Made by a program: the position numbers and the translations under genes. Of a stretch of 64,000 nucleotides of DNA, positions 21,901-28,961 are shown piece after piece. The notes beneath the pieces were generated by a model. That model did not search any database and was not told the DNA's origin. It was given only the letters and a program-made list of their open reading frames with translations. The DNA is taken from assembly GCA_964011275.1 (NCBI GenBank), contig CAXGOB010000008.1, positions 1 through 64,000 of the forward strand, in the 5' to 3' direction. The DNA is from UBA7328 sp002471345. Lineage in GTDB: Bacteria > Bacteroidota > Bacteroidia > Chitinophagales > Saprospiraceae. Position 1 is the stretch's first letter; each line of letters opens with the position of its first letter.

Positions 21901-23520
21901 AGAGCTGGAAGCCCTAGATCAGCTAATAACGATAGAACCTCTAGCAGACAAAGAGAACGAGAGGCATCTACATTTGAGAAGATTTTCATCAGACCACTTT
22001 TGTCTGTTAGAGAGGTGAAATTCAATTATAGCCAAGATCTTTCCACTGTCATTCCTGGTTTCTTGACTTCTCCGAAATTTTTAGGTAATAATTCCAATTC
22101 TCCTGGTTATGATTTCGCTTTTGGAATACAACCTGAATTGAATTCTTATTTACCTGAACTAGCAGAGAATGGCCATATTTCTCAAAACCCTTTTCTGAAT
22201 CAACAAGTAAATCAAACGAACATAAGAACCCTTGATGCAAAAATAGAATTGGAGCCATGGGTAGATTTTACCATTAATGTGGATTTCAAAAAATCATTTG
22301 CTGAGAACACTGCTCTTGATTACATATTCGGACCCCCATCAGATACCATAGGAGGTAATTTTGATAATCAGTATGAGATAAGGGGTTTGAGAAATTTTGG
22401 CTCTTATGAAGTGTCTTATTGGGCATTGCAGACTTTATTTAATGGAGATATACAATCTGTATTCAGACAGTTCGAAAAAAATAGAATAGCAATTTCAGCT
22501 CGCCTTCTTAGAGAAAGGGGCGATAGACCTGATCTGCCTCATGATGTAGACGGTCCACTTTATGCACAAGGTTATGGTAGACAAAATCAAGAGGTCTTAA
22601 TACCAGCCTTTATAGCCGCTTATACAGGAGGTGATCCAGAGACTATGGACCTCAACCTCACAGAGCAGGTGAAAAAAGGAAGTTTCCTTCCAAAACCAAG
22701 TTGGGATTTGAGATACAATGGTCTTAATAAATTGCCATTCTTCAAAGATATTTTTACTAGTGTAAGTGTATCTCATGGTTATGATGCTTCCCTTGAAGTC
22801 AATAGTTTCCAGACGGATTTACAATACGACAAATTTTATGGCGGAAGTGTATCTACCAATAGTAACTTCAACCCAACATTTATTGATCCACTTATAGCCT
22901 CTAAAAATTATTTCAGTCGATATGAAATTCCAGATATCGTCATCTCTGAACGTTTTGCTCCGATTATCGGAATTGATATGAAAACAGTGAACGATATGAA
23001 TATCAATTTCGAATATTCTAAGTCAAGAATTTTGAGTCTCGATCTCGGAGTTGGGCAATTAAATGAGGTAAATACTACTGAAATACTTTTCGGTTTTGGA
23101 TGGGTATTACAAAATGTAAATATTCCATTTCTAACTGGGAGACAACTTAAAATTCCTAAAGTGAGAGTAGGTGTTGATACAGAAAATGGACTTCAAACTG
23201 GTGACAAAGAAGAAGAAAGAGAAGACCCACAAGCAGGGGAGAGGGGTGTAAACACTGAACAAAATAAAATGAATATCGCATTCAATTTTGGGTTCAGAGA
23301 TGATGTTACCTTTTTGCATGAGCTGGATAGTGGTGCAAGCTCAAAGGCTATCAGAGGTCTTAAATCGATAAGCATCAACCCAGCTGTTGATTACGATATC
23401 AATAAGAATTTTACTTTAAGAGCATTCGTAGAGTATAATTTAACTGAGCCATATGTTAGTGACTCATTCAGATCTACCAGAATAGAAGGTGGTATCACAG
23501 CAAGATTTAACTTGAATTAA
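15925..23520 (+). CDS. sprA: T9SS outer-membrane channel SprA
   Basis: This 2531-residue protein has the length and character of SprA/Sov, the giant beta-barrel that moves T9SS cargo across the outer membrane and is needed for gliding in Flavobacterium. It starts with a signal peptide (to about residue 26). The body is a long series of amphipathic strands rich in N, D, R and aromatics, with recognisable segments such as DNFNWGFTYMRLFERPF, INVPGEDGAVVSLDDFEGS and NFSASYGYTQTEYKDYLIKS. A strongly basic, low-complexity stretch (about 1983-2018, KPRRTTRRAGSPRS) probably lies in a loop. The C terminus ends in GGITARFNLN. A lipoprotein gene follows after 6 nt. Confidence 0.96.
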   Translation: MNVREIGLFFLVLLSILTIGFEKSNAAGVAGPFENEISVVLDTFPMHERYGDFVTDQTYNPFDIQTSEVEQVVEFDYESGQYLIYEKIGDEFYRTPVYLTMEEYIEYTQKHQEREQFLNLAGVQLNKVAFNADADPLSKFDLDGALTDRLFGGVDVEIKPTGFVDLTFGVDYQKTENPRFTEEQQRGGRGIPFDFDMDINAGIDGNIGEKLNLDFDYNTLATFDFDNTLNFGYNSEDFDEDDIIKRIEAGNVSLPLRSQLIKGREDLFGLLTELQFGPFRITGIAAQVRTEQKDIKIENGNVLQEFEIRPDEYDENRHFFISHYNRNQYEPALSRLPQIQSIFRITNIEVWVTNDQNSDLQNATTVAAIADLGESDLDNYTNQNTIHPPLPSTSGLQDKDGTPLPDNRNSDLFRQLVNDNSTRTIINTATRLKTVYGMTQVRDFEVQTMRKLRQDEFTFYPQLGFISLNSRLRPNQVLGVSYEYTYGFNGNEVYKVGEISNESNTGGLSEQSVPEPEDVVYVKMLKSSNQAVKRNATSQELAPMWNLMMKNIYPLPTAQLSQEDFKFDILFEDFTTNTLKRYIPEPEVRNTPLMNLFRLDQLNRQGDPQQDGEFDFLPGITVNARTGSIIFPVLEPFGQSMLELLDGNQELFDRYGYASLYSESLITAQQNLDNNRFVMKGEFKGNSSDEIILGSFNLPPNSVKVKAGSQYLEEGIDYEVDYAAGRVKILNDLYLQQGVPINVEFENKNLFNLQRQTMLGLRGDYQVSDNFNWGFTYMRLFERPFTQKVNFGNDPINNRMFGFDMDFSTDAPFITRALDALPLISTKENSSISFTGEIAALKPGHAKAINVPGEDGAVVSLDDFEGSGSSLPLAGFNNNSWVLASTPNRPEGIGNRFPESERTNDTDYGVNRALLNWFVVSDFNVRTNQDNDNPYTRRVDITDLFNRDLDIGQISDLRPFDLVYYPDERGPYNFDVPGGIPGISAGAEYDDFTRTVKLNNPESRWGGIMRSLPNNDFQQSNYQFIEFWMLNPFMEPAGSDLNHEPQETGKIVFNLGNVSEDLMKDNLQYFENSNAVPGENIPTQETNWGEVPLSIPNVRGFNQQNIEIQDLGFDGINDFEEQEKFASYINQFPAANIEDASNDNYVSYLDETAFPDGTPFLDRFRKFNNPEANVPRPGLQNRLGNSYPDTEDLNNNRSLEQSESYYEYEINLTNNGGEIDLRPISDLVTDVNEVNGPNGQIEKWYRFRIPISEGFPVNGIQGFRSIQFMRMYMQGFKSKKVFRLAEFELSRNQWRVTPSQCRSDDAQQLLVMDDVGVEQNSDRRPFNYLLPKGIKQERFFNTFNTVFQDEQSMNLRVCNLPDSCEVSINKLQIRDLRQYERMQMFVHGEEAPDEDGVIQDVADGDLEVFIRLGKDFNNNYYEYSLPLTLSREDRLPSPNVDGTNVNEYEREVWRPENMFDFALQLFPQMKLRRNSDSGVPNEVYKLPVTEFPQFIDSISNLAAKVAIKGNPSIGYIKSLVVGVRNPEGGNNGRLCANVWVNELRLKGLNEEGGVAGLARMDVELADLGNITASGSYSSVGFGQIDDAVAQRNLAEYIDYDVAANLELSKLLPTNWGMSIPFYWQFANSIQKEKYDQYELDLSGDQLLQNPNLDEAQREDIRDRNNKQTKIKTINLTNVRKTRTAAADKRREEKGKKPKKPMPWDITNFSASYGYTQTEYKDYLIKSDKTTQHTGSLDYGFSKGANYIQPFKKLKSKPLRFIKELNFNPFPNSISFNTDMKRLKGEKLYRVPDINEGFEYFFNDQKFTWDRNYALQWDLTRSIKLSYDASAQAVIDELRQVGIAATRDQRDWADQFGNDFDENGVQYNDLINQNQNLPKDYRNENLRDFGRMKNYTQGISLSYTLPFKYLPGLDFISARAQYDGDYSWTAGSQLLNNTIDAIANPDDFERQVVGNVIQNNQRRAFNTTLAFDKLYDKLPYLKSINKKPRRTTRRAGSPRSANNDRTSSRQREREASTFEKIFIRPLLSVREVKFNYSQDLSTVIPGFLTSPKFLGNNSNSPGYDFAFGIQPELNSYLPELAENGHISQNPFLNQQVNQTNIRTLDAKIELEPWVDFTINVDFKKSFAENTALDYIFGPPSDTIGGNFDNQYEIRGLRNFGSYEVSYWALQTLFNGDIQSVFRQFEKNRIAISARLLRERGDRPDLPHDVDGPLYAQGYGRQNQEVLIPAFIAAYTGGDPETMDLNLTEQVKKGSFLPKPSWDLRYNGLNKLPFFKDIFTSVSVSHGYDASLEVNSFQTDLQYDKFYGGSVSTNSNFNPTFIDPLIASKNYFSRYEIPDIVISERFAPIIGIDMKTVNDMNINFEYSKSRILSLDLGVGQLNEVNTTEILFGFGWVLQNVNIPFLTGRQLKIPKVRVGVDTENGLQTGDKEEEREDPQAGERGVNTEQNKMNIAFNFGFRDDVTFLHELDSGASSKAIRGLKSISINPAVDYDINKNFTLRAFVEYNLTEPYVSDSFRSTRIEGGITARFNLN

Positions 23521-23526
23521 GAATAA

Positions 23527-24264
23527 ATGATCAGATACATCGCCATAATCCTCATAGGAGTAAGCATAGTAAGTTGTGGAAAAAACTGTGATCAAGAATT
23601 CTTTTTCATAGATCTTAAGCCAACACATTCCCTCGAGAGTGAATGTATAGAGGTGGGAGAATCATTTAATTTGTCTCTAACATATACGGATACATTGAGG
23701 GCATTTTCGGGTGTAGTTTTGACAGTTTTTGATACTATCTATCAGCCCAATGATACTATAGTCAACTCTAGGAATGAGCAAGAGATTAATCTCATTGATA
23801 TTAAAAATTACCAGTTTATTACTTCAATTACATTTCATAGACTTAATGATTCTGTAAGTAATATTGATCAGCACAGCAGAGACTTAGGAGCTTTTAATGT
23901 GGCAGTGAACAGAGGATCTGAGGCTGTAGATAATTTTGATTCAGGAAATTTTCTGAGTTATATGCCAGATAGAAATAATAGTATTTCAACATTAGATCTG
24001 ACAGTTACGCCTCAGAGTTTGGGTTCATTCTATGTGAGCATCATACATGGAAATGCTGGAGTTTTCGATGATCCTATTATTGCTGATGGTTGCGAAGATC
24101 TTATACTATCTAGTTATATGAATGAAGGCTTAGTTAATGAAAATGTTTTATATCAAGCTACAGATTCATCCCATATCTCTGATACTGATCTCGAAGAGCT
24201 TGTGAATACAAAATCCATGTTCTTTTTTAAAGTAGTGGAACCTGGTAGCTTCAAGTGCCTCTAG
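23527..24264 (+). CDS. Lipoprotein of unknown function directly downstream of sprA
   Basis: This 245-residue protein has a lipoprotein signal (IVSC, C17). The rest is predicted beta-rich, with repeated LTYTD, VVLTVFDTI and FYVSIIHGNAG strands and paired cysteines (CGKNC, GCEDL, final KCL) that could form disulfides. I do not recognise the family. The 6-nt spacing to sprA and same direction point to co-transcription, so it may be an accessory lipoprotein of the SprA channel, but this is inference from position only. Confidence 0.75.
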   Translation: MIRYIAIILIGVSIVSCGKNCDQEFFFIDLKPTHSLESECIEVGESFNLSLTYTDTLRAFSGVVLTVFDTIYQPNDTIVNSRNEQEINLIDIKNYQFITSITFHRLNDSVSNIDQHSRDLGAFNVAVNRGSEAVDNFDSGNFLSYMPDRNNSISTLDLTVTPQSLGSFYVSIIHGNAGVFDDPIIADGCEDLILSSYMNEGLVNENVLYQATDSSHISDTDLEELVNTKSMFFFKVVEPGSFKCL

Positions 24265-24303
24265 ACCCTTCTTAATTGAATAAAAATCATAGGTTCTAAT
24301 TGA

Positions 24304-24330
24304 TTTTGACTAGACAGTCTAAAGTCAAAA
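24304..24330. repeat. Nested inverted repeat after the sprA operon
   Basis: TTTTGACT (24304-24311) and AGTCAAAA (24323-24330) pair perfectly, and the loop contains TAGACAGTCTA, itself a palindrome. It could be a weak bidirectional terminator or an operator. GC content of the stem is low. Confidence 0.5.
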
Positions 24331-24407
24331 TTTCAAATAGTTAATATCCATCACTTTTTTGACTATTCTCCATAGAAAATTGTATGATTCTTGCTTTCAC
24401 ATTGATA

Positions 24408-24415
24408 TATATTTG
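24408..24415 (+). promoter_or_regulatory. Putative -7 promoter element for the aminotransferase
   Basis: TATATTTG matches TAnnTTTG and lies 23 nt before the ATG. TTG triplets occur upstream, but at 14 and 25 nt spacing rather than the usual 19-21, so support is partial. Confidence 0.4.
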
Positions 24416-24438
24416 ATTCTTAAAATACAAAAGTCCAA

Positions 24439-25662
24439 ATGCCATTAGTATCAAAAAGAGGAAATGAACTTACTCAGTCACCAATAAGGAGCCTAATTCC
24501 TTATGCTCGGGAGGCAAAAGAAAACGGAAAACACGTCTATCATCTCAATATAGGGCAACCAGATATCCTTACACCTAAGGCGGCATTAGATAGTTTAAAG
24601 ACCTTTAATGACGAAATCATAGAATATGGTCAGTCAGAAGGCAAAGTCTCGTTGAGGGAAGCTGTAGCATCTTATTACGAAACATTTGGAGCATTTATAG
24701 AGCCTGAGGATGTATTAGTTAGTACAGGTGCATCTGAGGCCATACTTTTTGCTTTGTTTTCTTGCTTTGATAGTGGAGAAGATATTATTATTCCTGAGCC
24801 TTTTTATGCCAATTATATTGGTTTTGCTCAGGTGACGGGCATTCATATGATACCCGTACCTAGTGAAATAGAAAAGGGGTTTGCCCTTCCATCCATTGAG
24901 TCATTTAGAAATAGAATTACTAAAAGAACTAGAGCTATATTTTTATGTAACCCCGGAAATCCGACAGGGAATTTATACAGCAAAGAAGAATTGACTCAAT
25001 TAGCTCAATTAATTGTAGAAGAAGACCTTTTTCTTATAGTCGATGAAGTATATAGAGAGTTTTGTTATGATGAGGCATTTACATCAGTTTTGTCCATAAA
25101 AGGACTAGAGCAACATGTTTTAGTGATTGATTCGATATCAAAAGTTTTCAGTTCATGTGGATCAAGAATAGGATACTTAGTTACTAGAAATGAAGAATTA
25201 AGACTTACTCTTCTCAAATTTGGCCAACTTCGATTATGCGCGCCCATGATAGGTCAGCATATGGCCGAATCTTGTTATCCTGGAAGGGTAGCGTATGTGG
25301 CTCAGGTAAGAGAAGAATATAATTCAAGAAGACTTTATCTCCATAGTAGATTGTCAAAAATGAAAGGAGTAAAATGCTACATGCCGAAAGCTGCTTTTTA
25401 TATTATGGCAGAACTTCCTGTGAATGATGCTGAACAATTTTGCAAATGGCTATTGACAGATTTTGAAATAGATGGTGCTACAATAATGCTTGCACCAGGT
25501 GATGGATTTTATATTCATAAAGTAGCTGGTAAAAAGCAAGCAAGAATTGCTTTTGTGTTAGATGTACAAAAATTGGAAAAAGCTATGGACATATTAGAAC
25601 AGTCACTCTTAGCCTATCAATTAGTTATGTCGGATCAAGAACTGGAGGAAGTGTATAAATGA
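24439..25662 (+). CDS. Pyridoxal-phosphate aminotransferase, class I/II (aspartate type)
   Basis: This 407-residue fold-type I aminotransferase has the PLP lysine K235 in SISKVFSSCGSRIGYL, the phosphate loop STGASEAI, the conserved CNPGNPTGNLYS and the cofactor-ring aspartate in LIVDEVYREF. Such enzymes swap amino groups between aspartate or other amino acids and 2-oxoglutarate in the cytoplasm. The exact donor is not clear: aspartate, aromatic or branched-chain substrates are possible. It stands alone between the sprA operon and the convergent topA. The extended C-terminal tail after the last helix is unremarkable. Confidence 0.9.
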   Translation: MPLVSKRGNELTQSPIRSLIPYAREAKENGKHVYHLNIGQPDILTPKAALDSLKTFNDEIIEYGQSEGKVSLREAVASYYETFGAFIEPEDVLVSTGASEAILFALFSCFDSGEDIIIPEPFYANYIGFAQVTGIHMIPVPSEIEKGFALPSIESFRNRITKRTRAIFLCNPGNPTGNLYSKEELTQLAQLIVEEDLFLIVDEVYREFCYDEAFTSVLSIKGLEQHVLVIDSISKVFSSCGSRIGYLVTRNEELRLTLLKFGQLRLCAPMIGQHMAESCYPGRVAYVAQVREEYNSRRLYLHSRLSKMKGVKCYMPKAAFYIMAELPVNDAEQFCKWLLTDFEIDGATIMLAPGDGFYIHKVAGKKQARIAFVLDVQKLEKAMDILEQSLLAYQLVMSDQELEEVYK

Positions 25663-25747
25663 CTTTAAGGTCAAAGGCAAAAGATACTCCTTATAAAAAT
25701 TCTGAAAAACGCGGAGTCCTTTATTTTAACTGCAAAACAGTCTAAAA

Positions 25748-28249
25748 TTATTTGCCACTAGCCTCAATAATCTTCTTCACAGCTTCTAGTTTTAGCTCCT
25801 TTGCCTCATCAGAAGTCATTCTATTACCATCTTTATCTTTTGGAATAGGAATGGATTTTTTCTTAAATCTTATAAATGGTCCCCATCTGCCATTTTCGAT
25901 CGCGATTTTTTCTGCAGGCCATTGCTGCACAAATCTATTGGCTTCTTTTACCAATTTTGCCTCGATAAGTTCGTGAGCTTCTTCTTGAGTTAGGTTGTCA
26001 AAATCGAATCTCTTAGGAACATTCACAAAGAGTTTGTCATACTTTAAAAAAGGACCAAAACGACCTTTTCCTTTTGTATATGATACTCCTTTATAACTGC
26101 CCACTGGAGCATCTTCCTTTCTTTTTTGTTCTATCAGTTCAATAGCTTCATCCAATTTGACATCCATAGGTTCTTTGCCTCTTGGAAGGGAAACAAATTT
26201 TTCGTCAAATTTCACATAAGGACCAAAACGACCTAGACCTATTACCACCTCTTTGCCTTCATATTCACCAATTTTTTTAGGTAACTTGAAGAGTTCCATA
26301 GCCTCTTCATATGAAAGAGTTTCCATGGATTGCCCTCTTCTTAAACTAGCAAATCGTGGTTTTTCATCTTCTTTTACTTCTTCTCTATCTCCTATTTGTA
26401 CTACTGGTCCATATCGAGTCATCTGTACTAGAACCTTGTAGCCAGACTCTGGATCTATTCCTAATTCTCTTCTGCCTTTTGCTCTAGCAGCCTCTTCCAT
26501 AGTCTTTTCCACGTTGGTATGAAATTCTCCATAGAATCCATCTAACATATTTTTCCACTCTTTCTCCCCGTCAGCTATTCTATCAAAATCGTCTTCAATT
26601 TTAGCAGTGAAATTGTATTTCATGATATCTGAGAAGTGCTCATCAAGGAAGTCAGTGACTAGCATTCCTAAATCTGATGCATATAATCTATTGGAGGTTG
26701 CTCCAGTCATTTCAGACTCCTTAGTTTTGGAAATTTCATTTAATTGAAGTGTGATTACATGGTATTCCCTAGGAGTCCCTTCTCTACTTTCTTTAGTCAC
26801 ATAACCCCTCTTGGCCTCCATTATTTTTGTTATAGTAGGAGCATAAGTAGAAGGTCTGCCAATACCGAGTTCTTCTAATTTCTTGACCAGACTTGCTTCT
26901 GTATATCGAGCTGGAGGTCTTGTGAATCTTTCTATTCCTTTCAAAATATCTAAATCCAAGACCTGACCAATATTAAGCGGAGGAAGTATGCCTTTTGCTT
27001 CAGATTCTCCATCTTCATCCTTGCCTTCCATATAAACTTTAAGGAACCCATCAAATTTCAAAACTTCGCCTTCGGCTTTTAATTTGGAACTTGGTATAGT
27101 AGAAATATTGATGTCCACAGTTGTCTTTTCGATTTCAGCACTTGACATCTGGGAAGCTAATGTTCTTTTTCTGATGAGGTCATAAAGTCGTTGTTGATCT
27201 CTATCAGACGTTACATGGTCTCTATCTATAAAAGTTGGCCTGATAGCTTCATGAGCTTCCTGGGCATCTTTCTTTTTGGTTTTGAATTGTCTTGTTTTTA
27301 AGTATTCCTCACCATAATTTGCTTTGATAACATCAGCTGCTGTCCCAAGAGCAAGACTACTTAGACTGGTACTATCAGTTCTCATATAAGTAATAAATCC
27401 TTGCTCATATAGTCTTTGAGCATTTGACATGGTCCTGTTTACAGAGAATCCCAATTTCCGACTTGCATCTTGCTGAAGTGTAGATGTTGTAAAAGGTGCT
27501 GCAGGATTTCTTTTTAGAGGCTTAACTTTTATATCAGAAATACTATAATCAGCTCCTTTACACTTCACAACGAAGTCTTCAGTATTACTGAGCGTATCTA
27601 TCCTATCACTCATTTCAGATTTGAGAGTGACGTTCTTTCCTTGTTCATTTTTTACATTAAAATCAGCTTGAATTTTATAGAAAGGTTCAGAATTAAATTT
27701 TTGAATTTCTCTTTCTTTTTCAGCAATAAGTTTTACCGCTACACTTTGGACTCTTCCTGCAGAAAGACTATGTTTTACCTTTCTCCAAAGCACTTCACTC
27801 AATTCAAATCCAACTAGCCTGTCTAGTATTCTCCGAGCTTGTTGAGCATTGACTAAGTTTTGATCTACTTTACGGGGAGTTGTGATAGCACTTTGTATTG
27901 CACCTTTTGTTATCTCTCTAAAAACAATTCTCTTAGTTGTCTCTGGATCTAGTCCCAATACTTCACAAAGATGCCATGAAATCGCTTCTCCTTCTCGATC
28001 CTCATCCGTGGCTAACCACACTTCATCTACAGACTTCATTGCACTCTTTAGCTCAGATACGACTTTCTTTTTTTCAGGGGAAACTACATAGTTGGGTTGA
28101 AATTTATTCTCTATGTCAATGCCCTTTTTACCTTTCTCAAGATCTCTAATATGCCCGTAACTTGACTTTACCTTGAAATCTTTTCCTAGGTATTTTTCGA
28201 TTGTTTTGGCTTTGGCAGGTGACTCAACGATGAGTAAATTTTTGGGCAT
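25748..28249 (-). CDS. topA: DNA topoisomerase I (type IA)
   Basis: This 833-residue enzyme relaxes negative supercoils. It starts with the TOPRIM domain (NLLIVESPAKAKTIEKYLG, then DEDREGEAI metal site) and has the catalytic tyrosine Y288 in GFITYMRTDS. The C-terminal part carries a series of GRxGPxxxF-type repeats (RYGPVVQIG, RFGPYVKFD, RFGPFLKYD, RWGPFIRFK) in place of the cysteine zinc ribbons of E. coli TopA, which is usual in this phylum. The ATG is unambiguous and lies 31 nt from a TAnnTTTG-type -7 element on this strand. It converges on the aminotransferase gene. Confidence 0.96.
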   Translation of the reverse strand: MPKNLLIVESPAKAKTIEKYLGKDFKVKSSYGHIRDLEKGKKGIDIENKFQPNYVVSPEKKKVVSELKSAMKSVDEVWLATDEDREGEAISWHLCEVLGLDPETTKRIVFREITKGAIQSAITTPRKVDQNLVNAQQARRILDRLVGFELSEVLWRKVKHSLSAGRVQSVAVKLIAEKEREIQKFNSEPFYKIQADFNVKNEQGKNVTLKSEMSDRIDTLSNTEDFVVKCKGADYSISDIKVKPLKRNPAAPFTTSTLQQDASRKLGFSVNRTMSNAQRLYEQGFITYMRTDSTSLSSLALGTAADVIKANYGEEYLKTRQFKTKKKDAQEAHEAIRPTFIDRDHVTSDRDQQRLYDLIRKRTLASQMSSAEIEKTTVDINISTIPSSKLKAEGEVLKFDGFLKVYMEGKDEDGESEAKGILPPLNIGQVLDLDILKGIERFTRPPARYTEASLVKKLEELGIGRPSTYAPTITKIMEAKRGYVTKESREGTPREYHVITLQLNEISKTKESEMTGATSNRLYASDLGMLVTDFLDEHFSDIMKYNFTAKIEDDFDRIADGEKEWKNMLDGFYGEFHTNVEKTMEEAARAKGRRELGIDPESGYKVLVQMTRYGPVVQIGDREEVKEDEKPRFASLRRGQSMETLSYEEAMELFKLPKKIGEYEGKEVVIGLGRFGPYVKFDEKFVSLPRGKEPMDVKLDEAIELIEQKRKEDAPVGSYKGVSYTKGKGRFGPFLKYDKLFVNVPKRFDFDNLTQEEAHELIEAKLVKEANRFVQQWPAEKIAIENGRWGPFIRFKKKSIPIPKDKDGNRMTSDEAKELKLEAVKKIIEASGK

Positions 28250-28279
28250 GCACTTTTTTTATCTATATGAAAACAGCGG

Positions 28280-28287
28280 CAAATCTA
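28280..28287 (-). promoter_or_regulatory. Putative -7 promoter element for topA
   Basis: On the minus strand TAGATTTG matches TAnnTTTG, about 30 nt upstream of the topA ATG. No good -33 element is visible. Confidence 0.35.
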
Positions 28288-28321
28288 TAAATTTTTAAAG
28301 TTGGTATGGGTGGGGATTTTC

Positions 28322-28807
28322 CTAATTATTTTTTACAAGGAGTTCTTTTGCTTTCTTTTTGCGTTCTTCATTCTCCTTTTTTCTTTTTTCAAAGAAGGAT
28401 TCTGACTGATCTTCTAGCTTTAAAAGAGAGCCGTTAAGATGGCGATGAAATGAAACCAAAGTCATCTCTGTCATGTCATCTGGGAAAGTAACACCCATCT
28501 CTTTCATCATGTGAGAAAATCTGGAACCAGCTTCAAAATTCCATTTCACCGATATCCATCTGCCTACTCCAAAATGAAGTCTATGTCGTATCACTTCCTC
28601 CTCAGCATTTTTAAATTTTGTAATTGCTTCTTGATTTGCCAGACGTTTTAATTCAGCAAAAGCTTCTTCAAAATCTTTAGGAATATATACATCATTTAAA
28701 TACTCCTTTGTGATATTGATTTCATATTGTTTTTCATATTCTTTTTCAAAATCGATTTGACCGTAAAGGCAAGAAGTGATGAAAAGGAAAAATATTAGAA
28801 ATCGCAT
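28322..28807 (-). CDS. Small secreted DUF6794-like protein
   Basis: This 161-residue protein has a signal peptide (ending CLYGQ), then a compact alpha-rich domain with DVYIPKDFEEAFAEL, HFGVGRWISVKW and FPDDMTEMTLVSFHRHLNG, and a basic Lys/Glu tail. The pattern of a leading IPKDxEEAxxEL, a GxGRWI motif and a later DDMT...SFHRxLNG fits what I remember of DUF6794, a family without known function. The signal peptide implies location outside the inner membrane. It is divergent from an oligopeptidase gene and 72 nt upstream of topA in the same direction. Confidence 0.65.
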   Translation of the reverse strand: MRFLIFFLFITSCLYGQIDFEKEYEKQYEINITKEYLNDVYIPKDFEEAFAELKRLANQEAITKFKNAEEEVIRHRLHFGVGRWISVKWNFEAGSRFSHMMKEMGVTFPDDMTEMTLVSFHRHLNGSLLKLEDQSESFFEKRKKENEERKKKAKELLVKNN

Positions 28808-28913
28808 AATCTTATAATTTGCTATGCTATTAACTGTATTTCGGATAGGATAGTCTCAAAGGGTAAACATTTTAATATTTTTTTTGATAAAATGTCTATT
28901 CACAGGAAAAAGA

Positions 28914-28921
28914 TAAATTTG
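28914..28921 (+). promoter_or_regulatory. Putative -7 promoter element for the oligopeptidase
   Basis: TAAATTTG matches TAnnTTTG, 40 nt before the preferred ATG at 28962. A TTTG at 28883-28886 is 27 nt away, longer than the usual spacing. Confidence 0.3.
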
Positions 28922-28961
28922 TGTACTGGATGCTAATTCAACTATCAAAAAAGTGTCAATC

